DNA from: Tamarix chinensis
Taxonomy: Eukaryota; Streptophyta; Magnoliopsida; Caryophyllales; Tamaricaceae
Reading direction: 5' to 3'
Length of the DNA stretch: 64,000 bases
NCBI GenBank assembly: GCA_030549775.1
Contig: CM060173.1
Location: forward strand, 30,570,032-30,634,031
Below the pieces are notes generated by a model. The model was not told the DNA's origin. It did no database searches and saw nothing but the letters and a program-made list of their open reading frames with translations. Below are positions 22,194 to 32,501 of the stretch, in pieces. The number at the start of each line of letters is the position of its first letter. The stretch's first letter is position 1. A program made the translations under genes and the position numbers.

Positions 22194-24685
22194 ATATGTG
22201 GTAAGGGATATCCTTCTCAAGAAAGAGAAGTGTGGAGCTTTTTATGACACCTGGTCAAGGCATTATATCAAGATGCAAAACTAATAATAACATAAAACTC
22301 ATGTCTTGAGAACATTTTCAAGTTGTACACTTAAGAAAGGAGTGTAAGCGTATTGTTGATTTTTTTTTTGTTCAAATTTATATGGAGAGAAATATGCTAA
22401 GATACAAAATTCAAGTGGCTTACTAAAAACCATATACTAAACTTATTCAAGACTCAAGTTTCAAACTAGCAACCTCCCTTTAAGCACTAGGACACTCTTA
22501 TGATGTGTTTATTTATGTGAATAAATTTTGTAGATTATTCAATTCCTTAGACTCATTAACATGATCAATTATATGGTTACAATGCTTCTCATTTCTCTAC
22601 CACCAAAAATACTTAGAACACATAAAAAACAAGAGGTGTTATTCACTATTGTAATGGGCCTAACTAAGAAGTGTATGAATTTTTGACTTATTGAGTTAAT
22701 CAATATATTAATTATTATTTTCAATATAATAAATTTGTTTAAGGGTTCAACTTGTTAATTTAAGTCCACATGAATTCGACTTGTTACTTTAAGTGAGTAT
22801 GAACTTCAATAGTCATATGGTTGTCAAATTACACTTATTCAAAACATTCTTCAAGTGTAAAGCTTAAAAGATCAGTCAAGTTTCCAAGTTTACTTAATCA
22901 AATTTTCTATCAAGTGTAAGATTTCAAAGAGAAATCAAGTTTCAAATCTCAAGAGAAGTTTTTGTGAATAAACCTAAATACTAAGTACTAAATGTTTAAT
23001 TTGTATGTCTTAGAAATTTTGTTTTAGAATGATTAAGCATTTACACTTTTGATTTTAACTCTTAGGATGCTTAAAATTTTCCTTATAAATTATTTAAAGT
23101 AATTTATTTATTTATTTTAAATACCACTACCTTTTTCAAAGTTTTTAACAAAAGTTTGGTTCTAACTAAAACTAATCGATTGGTTTTAAAACCGGTTGAT
23201 TGGTTTGGGTCTTTAAAAATAGGACATTAAATCATTCAAAAACCCTGGCAACTAATTGGCTGGTTTGATAAATTAATTGAATGGTTCTAATGTAGGATAA
23301 AACACTCAAGAATTTTCTTTCACAATTATAGAACCAAGTATTCTTCATTTGGAAAGTGTCCCCGTAAATTTGAAGACCAACGGATGGTTACGTTACTTGT
23401 AACGTAACAAACAAGCAATTAAATGTGCACGTGCATGTGTATGGCATGCATCGCATGCACGGAGGGAGTAACCAAATATATAAGGAGTATATTGGCAGGA
23501 TTTTTTAGCACTATTAAGTGATTTAGATAATTTCTTAATTAAGTAATAAAGTAGGAGAATAAATTTAGCATAAAGTTAGCATAGAGTAGCTTAAAGTTAG
23601 CATAAAAGTAACATAATATCTTTTAGCTTAGAATCTTTTGGAATATGCTTTAGCTAGTGGTAGAAAGGTTATATTATTCATTAATGTCGAGCATATTGGA
23701 TGTGTTATGAAGAATAAAAGTTGAAGATCAACATTGAATGAATTATGTGTGAGCTCAAGCTAAAGCAAATCTAATCTGTGTGAACGGTTTGACTTGAAAG
23801 TTTTAAACTCTTCATCTGTGTGAATTAGAGATTAATCCATATCTTTTCTACTATTCTTAATTCATATTTTCCTGCCATAATTACCATCAAAATCCTACTA
23901 TATTTTATGGTTAAACCAAACCCTAAATCGGTATACCAAAACCAACACCCTAACCATCCATACCAACCAAACACCACCTTATTTTCGCTTTTCGAACCAA
24001 ACCCTAACCCACCCTAAACCACGATTCCAACCTACATTCAAACCCTAACTTTTTACACTAAGCATCATCATCTATCCATCATCAAATGCATAGACTAATT
24101 AGTGTGTTCCATTTGAACCATCATCATTGTTAACCCATCATCACCGAATCATCATCATCGCTCTTCTACCATATTTGAACCACCATCATCTTTATTACAT
24201 CACCTTTGAAGCTTTAATCTATTAATTCACCATCAACAAGCCTTTATCATATTATCTAAACTCCATTTGAACCTTAATTCCACATAATTGAATATTACAC
24301 CCTCCCACACACATCATGTTCCCTAAAAAAGTTGTTTAGGTTTGACTTAACACATTGGTTGGTCTTAGTAAACTAATCGAGTGGTTTTCAAACCAATAGA
24401 TTGGTTTACCAACCAAATTATGGGTTAAATTCTTGCAAAAACCAAATTTTCCTCAAATAAAATAGATTGGATAATTTTGTAAAATTGATCCATTGGTTGT
24501 CATAATCGATTGATTGGTTTTACTAACCAGGTTATGGCTTTTATTAAGGAAAAAAAAATTTCCCTTGACCTAAACTAATGTATCAATTTTGGCAAACAAA
24601 TCAAATGGTCACTATAACACATCAATTAGTTTGTTAAACCATACGAATTTTATGATATGTTCAAAGAACCACAAATGAAAAGCAT
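22194..24685. other. Unassigned intergenic stretch
   Basis: About 2.5 kb with no recognisable gene. It contains AATCGATTGGTT-type motifs (23160-23300, 24340-24640), a perfect 10-bp-stem inverted repeat at 23387-23408, and a short tandem AAAGTTAGCAT/ATAAAGTTAGC motif around 23560-23615. The 23345-23860 part resembles an LTR in composition, but no termini could be matched. Confidence 0.4.
23387..23408. other. Perfect inverted repeat (10-bp stem)
   Basis: GTTACGTTAC is separated by TT from its exact reverse complement GTAACGTAAC. It could form a tight hairpin. It is not followed by a T-run, and no flanking gene explains it. GCATGC palindromes lie 50 bases downstream. Confidence 0.8.
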
Positions 24686-25018
24686 CACTACTACAAAAAT
24701 ACAAATAGATGACAATTTATATATGACTATTATAATAAGAACAATCATATATAACCCATCTAGTAAAAAATGGAGTAGATTAGGAAAAAGTGTATTATTA
24801 TCGGGACATATAGACAATGGTTTTACTATAATAACAAACATCAATAATGTCTCATAAAGGGGTAATTTACGAATAATATTAATGTTCATTTTAGAAAAAA
24901 ACCACCATCATTAGTTAAGAAGTTTTTATTTTTATTTTTACTTTTTAGGTATATAAGGTAACTATAATTTGAGGGAAATCAATTATAATGTCTCTAAAAA
25001 GGGGAACTTAAAAGAAGA

Positions 25019-25360
25019 TGTAATACCTAAAATTGAGTAGAATGTTATAAGAATTGATCTAGTGACTTATATCAATATGGTATTACAACCTTTTGGTGAT
25101 TCCATCCTAAGAACCCTATAGTTAAGTGTGATGGCTGCAAAGTAATTTTTTGGATGGGTGACCCTCCTGAGAAGTTTCAAAATTTTGTAAAAATTTCTTA
25201 GGAATTATGTGAGTGAGGACAAAATGCATTAAAAGAACTCGTGTTGATTTTTGGGACCAACCGATCAATCCAAAAGTGCTCCAAAGTAGTCTTACAGCCT
25301 TATGGGCTCGAGTGGCTACCAAATAACCCTTATGTGGTTGTATCAAATCAAGGTATTAAA
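25019..25360 (+). repeat. Cassandra LTR 1 with 5S rRNA-like segment
   Basis: 342 bp. The 5S-like segment spans roughly 25089-25178 and reads CATCCTAAGAACCCTATAGT, then TAAGTGTGATGG (box A region), then TTGGATGGGTGACCCTCCTG (box C region, one extra C compared with 5S). In Cassandra these boxes are thought to act as an RNA polymerase III promoter. Substitutions in box A make activity doubtful. Confidence 0.85.
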
Positions 25361-25362
25361 AA

Positions 25363-25374
25363 TGATGTCAGAGT
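25363..25374 (+). other. Cassandra primer-binding site 1
   Basis: TGATGTCAGAGT, two bases after the LTR 1 end, is a mutated form of the initiator tRNA-Met complement. The second internal region has the better-preserved TGTTATCAGAGC at the same place. Confidence 0.7.
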
Positions 25375-25505
25375 AAAATTGCAACTGTGAGATGAACTTG
25401 GATAAGTCGGTTAATTGTCTAGAGGTGATTCTTTGGAAAGACTATAATAAAACAACCAGTAATCAAGGCATAATAGGGACATTGTTTTCTTTGAGTGTGG
25501 GTGAA

Positions 25506-25849
25506 TGTAATATCCCAAATTGAGTGAAGTGTTATAAGGATTTATAAGGTTGCTTATATCAACATAGTATACCATCCTTTTAATGATTCAATCCTAAGAA
25601 CTCCATAGTTCAATGGGTTGGTTATTAATCAAGTTTTAGGACTGGTGACCCTTCTAGGAAATTTTTGAATATTTCTAAAAAAAATTTGGTAACCATATAA
25701 GTGAGGGAAATGCATAATGAAAGGACTCATGTTGATTTTTGTGGTTAGTCGACCAATCCAAAAGTGTGTCAAGGTATCCCTAGAACCCTTACGGCCCCAG
25801 TTGGCTACCAACTAACCCCCACATGGTGGTATCGACTTGGGGTGTTAAA
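25506..25849 (+). repeat. Cassandra LTR 2 with 5S rRNA-like segment
   Basis: 344 bp, aligned end to end with LTR 1. The 5S-like part (about 25575-25665) is more decayed here: the GGATGGGTGACC box has become GGACTGGTGACC. It ends GGGGTGTTAAA. Confidence 0.85.
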
Positions 25850-25851
25850 AA

Positions 25852-25863
25852 TGTTATCAGAGC
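25852..25863 (+). other. Cassandra primer-binding site 2
   Basis: TGTTATCAGAGC, one mismatch from the canonical tRNA-Met complement, two bases downstream of LTR 2. Confidence 0.75.
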
Positions 25864-25996
25864 AAAATCGCGACCGCCATATGAACTTGAATAAGCTAGT
25901 TAGTTGTCTAGTAGGACAATTCTTGGGATACACTGTTATGAGATAGTTAGCAATCAAGGTGCAACAAGGACATTACATTCTTTGAGTGGGTATAAA

Positions 25997-26272
25997 TGCA
26001 ATACCCTAAATTGAGTGAAGTTCTATAAGGATTGATATGGCTACTTATATTAACATGGTATACCATCCTTTTGGTGATTCTGGCATGATAACTCTACAAT
26101 TCAGCATGTTGGCCATAGAGTTTTTTTAGGATGGGTGACCTTTATGGTCACCCTTTTATGGGAAGTTTTAGAAATTTTTTTGAAGATTTATTGGAAAGCA
26201 CAGGAGTGAGGACAAAAGGTGTTAAAAGTACTTGTGTTGATTCGTAGGACCAACTAATCAATACAAAATTTT
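25997..26272 (+). repeat. Cassandra LTR 3, truncated
   Basis: It starts TGCAATACCC and follows LTR 1 and 2 to about 26272 (CCAACTAATCAATAC), where homology ends abruptly. Its box C region carries a 13-base insertion that turns GGGTGACC into a perfect 8-bp-stem hairpin (26133-26153). Confidence 0.8.
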
Positions 26273-26875
26273 TAATTTTGCACAAAAACTCAAGTTTTCC
26301 ATGATTAAATTTTTGTGGTTCCTTGAAATTTTCTTGATCAATTTCACTATTTATTATTTTATATACCCTTTAAAAGTGATTTTGAGTGTTTCTTGGAATG
26401 TTTTTTACTATCTTTTTTCCTTCTTCTATGGTATACGTGTTTTACATATTCTATTATTTAGCTAGTTGTGGTTATTTTATCAGTAAGGAAGATAAAATAT
26501 GGTTTTCTAGTTGTTATGTGGTATACATGCTTTGTGACAATGTTGATACTAATCTAAGTGTTGTTCATGATCATGCAGTTGTAGAATGTTACAATGTATT
26601 TGTGTTCCTTGTTATATAGTAAACTAATCAAGAAGAACTTTGTGAAATTTTACAACAAAATCTATAATTCTAGTTTGGTATATAATGGAATTTTCAAAAA
26701 TGACAAGAGAGTCTAGGTTTTGGAATTTTTTTTCTTGCTTGTGTGAAAATAGAAAAACTAATCGATGCCTTATTAAAATCTATTTTTTATTTGATGGATA
26801 ATTTCAAGCAACTCATATATCTTCTCCAAATGATCAAATAGGAAAATATGCTACAACAAAGAGAGGGAAGGTCAG
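26273..26875. other. Unassigned stretch within the CACTA-like remnant
   Basis: No family motif is seen. One plus-strand frame (26386-26619) is hydrophobic, but it has no coding support and lies in AT-rich sequence. It may be intron or 5' sequence of the transposase remnant that follows. Confidence 0.35.
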
Positions 26876-26913
26876 ATGAATAATGTATTTAATTTAAGGC
26901 TCAAGGGACTTAG

Positions 26914-26953
<40 letters not shown>

Positions 26954-27830
26954 AGAGAAGTTACTAATGAAGGGGTGCCAATCGGAGAGAATGTGACATT
27001 TTGTATAAGCTATGCAAATGCTAAAGCTCATGTAATGGTTTCCGATACGATTCTTGATTGGATAAAGGTACCTAATTAGATGAAGAAGAAACTAGGGGTT
27101 GGTATACATGTATAATGAACATTTATATATTAATAATATATCATTATTTAAGTTATATACTGATAATATTTATTGTTCTCATTATGTAAAGTAGTTTTGA
27201 TGTGCCCGAACACTACAAGAAGTTTATTCTTCAAAAGTGTGTTTAATCTTAGAAAGACTTTTAAGTATAATTTAGCATGTCTTTATATGACTTTTGCAAA
27301 TGGAACTTACCTATCACATCCGCTGGTAGATTATCGGGGCACGATAACACCCCCAAAAATAAACTAAGTTTGTTGAGTTAATAAAGTCATAAGAAACCAA
27401 GATATGTAATGTCTCATATTATATATTATGCTTTAAATAATACTTATAATCATATATGTATTGATTTTGTCTATAACTTATATTTTTTTGGCAACACAAG
27501 AAGACCCAACAGGTAAAAGAAAATACCATGAAAAATGCTTACCCTCACAAGAACTTATGCGCTGACAATAATGATCCAAGAAAGGAGTTAGTAAGGAAAT
27601 AAATTAGGTCATTATATAATTATTATTATTATCTTCAAATGATAGTAAATAACTTGTTTTTTAAACTTTATTCGTAAGGAGAATGAGGCAAAAGACCTTG
27701 TAGAAAAGGACGGTACTTCATATATACCTTCCTACTAAAGTCGATTTTTAGTTAATGGTTGTAGTTGATAAAAAACAAGGGAAGGCTACCAATGAACCAA
27801 CTTGGAAATTTTTTGATAAAATTGTAAGGA
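26876..27830 (+). pseudogene. En/Spm-type plant transposase fragment, decayed
   Basis: The first open part (26876-27079) reads EVTNEGVPIGENVTFCISYA, then AHVMVSDTILDWIKVPN, which fits the conserved block of plant Ptta/En/Spm transposase-like proteins (a G-x-P-x-G-E-N motif, then a D-W-x-x-V-P motif). After an AT-rich gap that may be an intron (27090-27194), the next block begins FDVPEHYKKFILQKCV at 27196 and continues with stops where tryptophan or lysine would be expected (S*KDF). A third block (27500-27720) is too degraded to read. An in-frame (TG)n run upstream codes for a VC repeat and is not ancestral. The family is probable, not certain; the gene is dead. Confidence 0.5.
26923..26952. 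repeat. (TG)n microsatellite
   Basis: Fifteen TG units after a short (TA)n run, inside the transposase remnant. Confidence 0.95.
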
Positions 27831-28079
27831 CTTAGCATTATCTTCTTATCGATATTATTTACATATCATTTCTTATCCCTCAGGGATTTATCTTTATTTT
27901 TTGTATATATTTTTAAAACTTTCAAGCGTTATATCAAAATTTTGGTGGTATTTTAACCAAATTTCAATTTCCCATTACTTTACTAAGGTCTTAAAATCTA
28001 GGGTTATTTCACAAGTTTTCTGTGAATTGAGTTTAGTGAAACCATTCGCTTTCCATCTACCATTAGATAATCCTTGTGG

Positions 28080-28273
28080 GAGTTTATTCTCTTGGTATAG
28101 ATAAAATTTACGTTTTAGCTTGACAGGTTTTAGCCTCACATATAGCATGAGATAGATGATGTGCAACTATCTTATGTGTGGCAGTAATATTCCCTATTTT
28201 CTACTTTAGCTTACGCACATTTTTCTTTTAAATGAATTTTGTTTTTTTAGGATTTAAATTTGGGGGTGTTATA
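28080..28273 (-). repeat. LTR-A terminal fragment
   Basis: It ends AAATTTGGGGGTGTTATA at 28273. The preceding 150 bases (CTTATGTGTGGCAGTAATAT, then CTTTAGCTTACGC) follow the same order as 22085-22193 of the LTR-A copy, with many substitutions. It is a minus-oriented end fragment. The unassigned 27831-28079 to its left may belong to it. Confidence 0.5.
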
Positions 28274-28379
28274 GTGAGAACTTAGAAATCAATGCAAGCA
28301 TATTAATGAAATTTAAGAGTATCACACATATTTATTAAGTGTAGTACACTAAAACATAAAGAGGATTCTAATGATAATT

Positions 28380-28782
28380 TAGAAATATGACAAGGATCAT
28401 GTACATGAGGTATCAGTCTAGTAATGGAGTGTATGTGATAAATCAATTTCAGAGATCATGTCATCAATTATTTATATAAACTCATGCAAAAACAATTGTC
28501 AGAGTGGCATGTAATATTTGATATTTATATTATTCACTGCTCTAGAATCTATGTACATACATCAGGTAACATCCTTTTTAGGAACTAGTAAGGTAGGTAC
28601 ACAACAAGGACTCAAGATCTCTCTCATCAAACCCTTATTTACTATCTCTTGAATTTGCCTTGGTAATTACTTAGTTTCCTCTGAATTACATCTATATGCA
28701 AGTCTATTAAGTAAAGGAATTCCAAGAAATAAATTGGTAGGATGCTCTATACTCCTAATAAGTGGTAGTCCAGGAGGTAAAT
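28380..28782 (-). pseudogene. Gypsy reverse transcriptase fragment
   Basis: On the minus strand from 28782 the translation reads LPPGLPLIRSIEH, LLNRLAYRCNSEETK, a stop, then QIQEIVNKGLMREILSPCCV, LLVPKKDVT, a stop, and IDSRAVNNINIKYYMPL. This is the start of a Ty3/gypsy (chromovirus-like) RT domain: the linker motif, the first fingers motifs and the palm entry before the catalytic motif. Remnants continue to about 28380 (IIDDMISEIDLS). It is cut at 28782/28783 by an LTR in the opposite orientation. With the gag piece at 30456-30682 it probably belongs to the minus-strand LTR-B element ending at 36669. Confidence 0.75.
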
Positions 28783-29650
28783 TGATGCCGGAGCATCCAA
28801 TGAACATAATGATTGTCATGTTCATACTAATCCTAAAGTTAAGGAAGATGATTTAGCTTTCTTAATGTTGGAGCCTATCATGTTAAATACTCTTGATAAT
28901 TCTTATATGCTTGATATTGAAAAACATTCAAGTTATTCTTGTAGGTATGTCACATATTTGCAAGAAGATGTTCATACACTTTGATGTGTATAAGTATTCA
29001 AAGCATGCAATACTATGACATACATGGGATGATACATTACAACAAGAAAATAAAGTGATGATATTCATTATTTGTATTAACTTGTTGTAAATCCTAACCT
29101 TAAGTGTATTTTATGTAAGTTAGGGTATTGATATAATTTCATGTATGTATCTTAGTCAATTGTATAGCTTTGTAATATTAATTCTTAGTATCATTTAACC
29201 AATGATATTATGATTTGGATTAAGGTTAATATGGGCTTAATTCAACCATGATTAATGGGCTGGATTAAGAGGGAATAATCGGCTGGTTTAGGCTAGCTAA
29301 CCACCGACTCCTTACTTCCCCTATATATACCTTTTGTGCGCATGATTGTATGCAGAGATTTGAATAAGAATTTTTTTATCAAACTTTGAGAAAAGTTAGC
29401 TAAAGTCTAATCCTCCCTTTTGGGTCAACATTGAACAAGGAAAATCTGGGATTCAACCTTCCTTAACCTATCTTCAAACTCAACACATTTGAAGTCTATA
29501 CAAATATGTCGAGTACCTTCTACTTGTTTCATCATTTTCTTCACCTATACTCCAGCAAATTACTTCGTTTCTTTTGCATTAGATCATGGGTGAAAGATTC
29601 TAAGACAAATTTTAATCCAAAATTCCATTACTTTGATCAAAATCACATCA
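28783..29650 (+). repeat. LTR-B family LTR in plus orientation
   Basis: It begins TGATGCCGGAGCATCC, the reverse of the GGATCATCTATGAGTGCTCC/CTACATCA end at 36669, and ends AATCACATCA four bases before a Met-tRNA primer-binding site. It contains the family block CAAGTTATTCTTGTAGGTAT (near 28930). It is a 5' LTR inserted into RT sequence of the same family, in the opposite direction. Confidence 0.65.
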
Positions 29651-29654
29651 TTTT

Positions 29655-29666
29655 TGGTATCAAAGC
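29655..29666 (+). other. Primer-binding site, Met-tRNA type
   Basis: TGGTATCAAAGC, one mismatch from the initiator tRNA-Met complement, just downstream of the LTR at 28783-29650. It confirms the plus orientation. Confidence 0.75.
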
Positions 29667-30455
29667 TTCATTTGTTCGAAGCTAACGCAGAACCAGCAAT
29701 CTGCAAGTCTAAAATCGCGTGTGTGTTCTTGTACCAAGAACTCCACATATACTCCACCATTTATTTGAATTATTGTTTCTTGATGAACTTCTTTGATTTT
29801 TATTGAAGTTCTTGCTTGAAGTTCTTGCAATATTGCAACGATCTTGTTGCATTTTCCCCAACATTATCACATAAAAATATCAACCAGCACCCCCTTTCCA
29901 GCAGTGCACCAGTTGTGTCGTCTGTTTGCCACGAGCTGTTGTGCCTCTCCAACACTTAATTGCTATTGCATTCTACTCTCCATTCGTGCGTGATCAACTT
30001 TGTAGCAATCCTTTTCAAGTTCCCTTTGTGCAGCAAGCAAGGAAAGCAGCAAAGAGGTTGAAACCCCAGGACAACTTCTCAGTCGCCCGAATCGACCTAG
30101 AACTTTCAGGCTCTGTATTCGACTCGTCTCTCATCATTTTCTCTCAATAAATCACTCCATCATCTACCTCGGGATCTCCTCTACATCTTCTATGAAGACA
30201 TCAACATGAATCTCCCACTAGAAGACAAGAATTTGTTGAAGACACAGAACATTGTTCTATGATTTTATGTACATGAATTTCATAATTCTTATAGAATAAC
30301 CTCTCTTTTTTTTGTGTATCTGCGTGCAGTGGCTATTATTGGGGCTAAAAGATCTCCTTTGTGCCCAAAAAAAGACTTCAGGTAGTATTTAACATTTTCT
30401 CTTGCTCATACTCCATAGGTACAAATTTTTTTCTTAGGTATTTGTTAACTTTTTT
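29667..30455 (+). other. 5' internal sequence of the plus-oriented LTR-B element
   Basis: No coding domain is seen. An open frame at 29926-30150 has no family motif. Sequence character changes near 30360-30440, where the minus-strand element resumes, so the right edge of this truncated insertion probably lies there. No 3' LTR was found. Confidence 0.45.
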
Positions 30456-30682
30456 CAATACTTGATTTTACTATTATCTAGCCTATTATGTGTTCCCTTA
30501 AGATTTTCATACCAAATTATAGCAAACTTTTTGAATTTTAGAGTTACTAATTTACACTTATGCTCATCATCATACTCTCTAAACTCAAATATTGCTTTAA
30601 TTACATGCAACCATTCAAAAAATAGCTCGACATCTAATTCACTATAAAAATCAAGAAGGCCAAGCTTTATACCTTTTTCTTC
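30456..30682 (-). pseudogene. Gypsy gag fragment
   Basis: An uninterrupted minus-strand frame of about 75 codons reads GIKLGLLDFYSELDVELFFE, then WLHVIKAIFEFREYDDEHKC, KLVTLKFKKFAIIWYENLKG, ending in TGA. The pattern (a D-x-Y-x-x-E-L-D entry, an F-x-x-W-L block and a KLV-x-L ... WYE block) is the retrotransposon gag capsid domain. It has no ATG start of its own and belongs to a longer gag whose upstream part was interrupted by a Cassandra LTR (30828-31136). Neighbours suggest the minus-strand LTR-B element whose 5' LTR is at 35927-36669. Confidence 0.7.
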
Positions 30683-30827
30683 AAAGTGGTTGTACCTTTA
30701 TTAATGATTTGTACAGCCTCTCTCTTCATAATCCATCCTAGCATTAAGATGACCACCTCGAGCTTGGACTGCCCTCCTAACCATACCCTCTACTTGATCA
30801 TTTGTATCCTCCATTGTGTTGTGCATG

Positions 30828-31136
30828 TGTAATACCCCAAATTGAACGAAGTGTTATAAGGATTGATATGGATATTAATATCAACATGGTATACCACCCT
30901 TTGGGTAATTCCATCCTAAGAACTCTATAGTTAAGTGTGCTAACTGTAGAGAAATTTTTAGGATGGGTGACCCTCTTAGAAAGTTTTAGAATTTTTTTAA
31001 AAAAAAATTCTCTGAAAGTGTGTGAGTGAAGACAAAGCACGTTGAAAGGACTTGTGTTCATCTGTGAGGCTAGCAAATCAATCTGAAAATGCTCTAAGGT
31101 ATCCCCTGCGTGGTTGTATCGACTCGAAGTGTAACA
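30828..31136 (+). mobile_element. Solo Cassandra LTR with 5S-like segment
   Basis: It starts TGTAATACCCCAAATTGA and ends AGTGTAACA. It aligns with the three LTRs at 25019-26272 except for a deletion of about 35 bases near 31100. The 5S-like part has AGTTAAGTGTGCTAACTG (box A region) and AGGATGGGTGACCCTCTTAG (box C region), the best-preserved of the four. Flanks GCATG and ACATG form a 4/5 target duplication. It sits inside gag-upstream sequence of the LTR-B gypsy element. Confidence 0.85.
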
Positions 31137-31848
31137 ACATGTGTTGAAGAGTCTCTTAGTTGGCTACCCTTAACTCTAACCTTTGTAGTTAGCTTTGAAT
31201 GGAAGGGAGTTGCTGCAATTGTGCATTTGTTGCATGCACACTTGCTACAAGTTGTTGAAGAGTATCATGCATTGTCTTCATTGATACTTCTTCACCCATT
31301 CTTGAATTATTTCTTCAAGTTGAACTTGATACAACCTCAAGCACTTGCTGGATATTACTTCTTGAAGTTATGACAATATTCTGGAAGGATTCTTGAACTC
31401 AAGAAGGTGATGTATATGGAAGATAAATACTGGAATGTATCAAGTATTCTTGATAATCTTCAAGGAAATGTTGATGGTGAATAAGAAAGCTTCTTGCTCA
31501 AAGGAGAGAACACAAACAACTAGTGTAATGGAAGGTGAATAATCAAATACAAGTGAATATAGCTTATTTTCTACTTGTGATCAAATGGTAAAAACAAGAA
31601 TGAAAGTTGAATATCTTTAGGATACTCGACTATGCTAGACGAAATAGTGTGGCTAATGAAAGAATCTAATCTGCCAAAACTAAGGTTAAACCTACGATGG
31701 TTATTCAATACTAACCAATGAAAGGAAGAAGATATTTAAAGAGGTAGAAGGACTAGTATTACATGCTCGAAGATTCCTCACCAAACAACTCTCGAGCACC
31801 ACAAACATTGAAGGACTATTGAGGATAATAAGGATGATAGAAGAAGAA
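31137..31848 (-). other. 5' internal region of the minus-strand LTR-B gypsy element
   Basis: No intact gene. The sequence is rich in TTGAAG/CTTCAA motifs and continues beyond the LTR-A insertion at 35586-35910, up to the primer-binding site at 35911-35922. It probably holds the leader and the start of gag. Confidence 0.5.
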
Positions 31849-32501
31849 TGTAACACCCCCAAAAATTATCATTGGAAAATTTCATTTGTGTAAGGAATAT
31901 CACACACCAAAAAGAGGGTGTTACCGTCATGATCAGTATAAGTCTGGCCCCTAGCTAGCCTTATACTAATCATAAGGCTAACAGATAAACACAAATATGG
32001 AATCGTAATAGAAAACGATTAAAACATGAAGAAGTCTAACATTAAATTATAGAAAATGCTAGAACAAGTGAGAGTAAAATGTCAGTACAATAGAGAAATG
32101 AAATACAATGTAAGATCCCACTACATGAGAATAAAACATAAGGTACAAATGGAAAACAGTCTGTAATACACTCTCTCTATCCCCAACCTTGGGACACCAA
32201 GGCATCACTCTACCTGGACCTGCTCATCGTAAGCACCAAAGTCCTCTAAGGCCTCATCACCTACCCGCACAGACTCGAGAAGGGCCACTAGTCGTGGAAA
32301 TGAGCTGCTACCATAATAAAGGTGATCAGTATGCTATATATTGAGTAAGGTAAAAATATATTCAAGACAAGACACGACAATACAGAACACAGATATAAGC
32401 ACATAGTAGGTCTTGTTAGATCATTTACCCCTGTTAGAGTTTAGGACATTAGTACCATATGTAAAGATCTCTCAAATTATATCCATATGGGTACGAGGAC
32501 C

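Larger units (their letters stand above)
25019..26272 (+). mobile_element. Cassandra TRIM: tandem LTR-internal-LTR-internal-LTR
   Basis: Three copies of a 340-bp unit that begins TGTAATACC/TGTAATATCCC/TGCAATACCC and (in two) ends GGTGTTAAA are separated by two near-identical 145-147-bp internal regions. Each internal region begins with a Met-tRNA-type primer-binding site. The LTRs contain 5S rRNA-derived sequence, the defining trait of Cassandra, a non-coding terminal-repeat retrotransposon in miniature moved by enzymes of other elements. The third LTR is cut at about 26272. Such a tandem arises by unequal recombination between LTRs of neighbouring copies. Confidence 0.85.
24686..27830 (+). 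mobile_element. 5' part of a CACTA (En/Spm)-like DNA transposon
   Basis: The 5' edge reads CACTACTACAAAAA, the hallmark terminal inverted repeat of CACTA elements, preceded by CAT as a possible 3-bp duplication. Downstream, on the same strand, lies an En/Spm-type transposase remnant (26876-27830). A Cassandra array sits between them. I found no matching 3' terminus, so the element is probably truncated on the right. The link between the TIR and the transposase is an inference from position and orientation. Confidence 0.4.

Noticed and set aside
25019..26272. Possible genuine 5S rDNA array (unit about 490 bp)
   Set aside because: Units start TG and end in TTAAA/TTACA with a Met-tRNA primer-binding site two bases later. 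The 5S part is partial and mutated, and a solo copy with a near-perfect 5-bp duplication exists at 30828.
27207..27220. CACTACAAGAAGTT as an internal CACTA terminus
   Set aside because: It lies inside the recognisable transposase coding block (PEHYKKF) and has no partner, so it is more likely coding sequence than a TIR.
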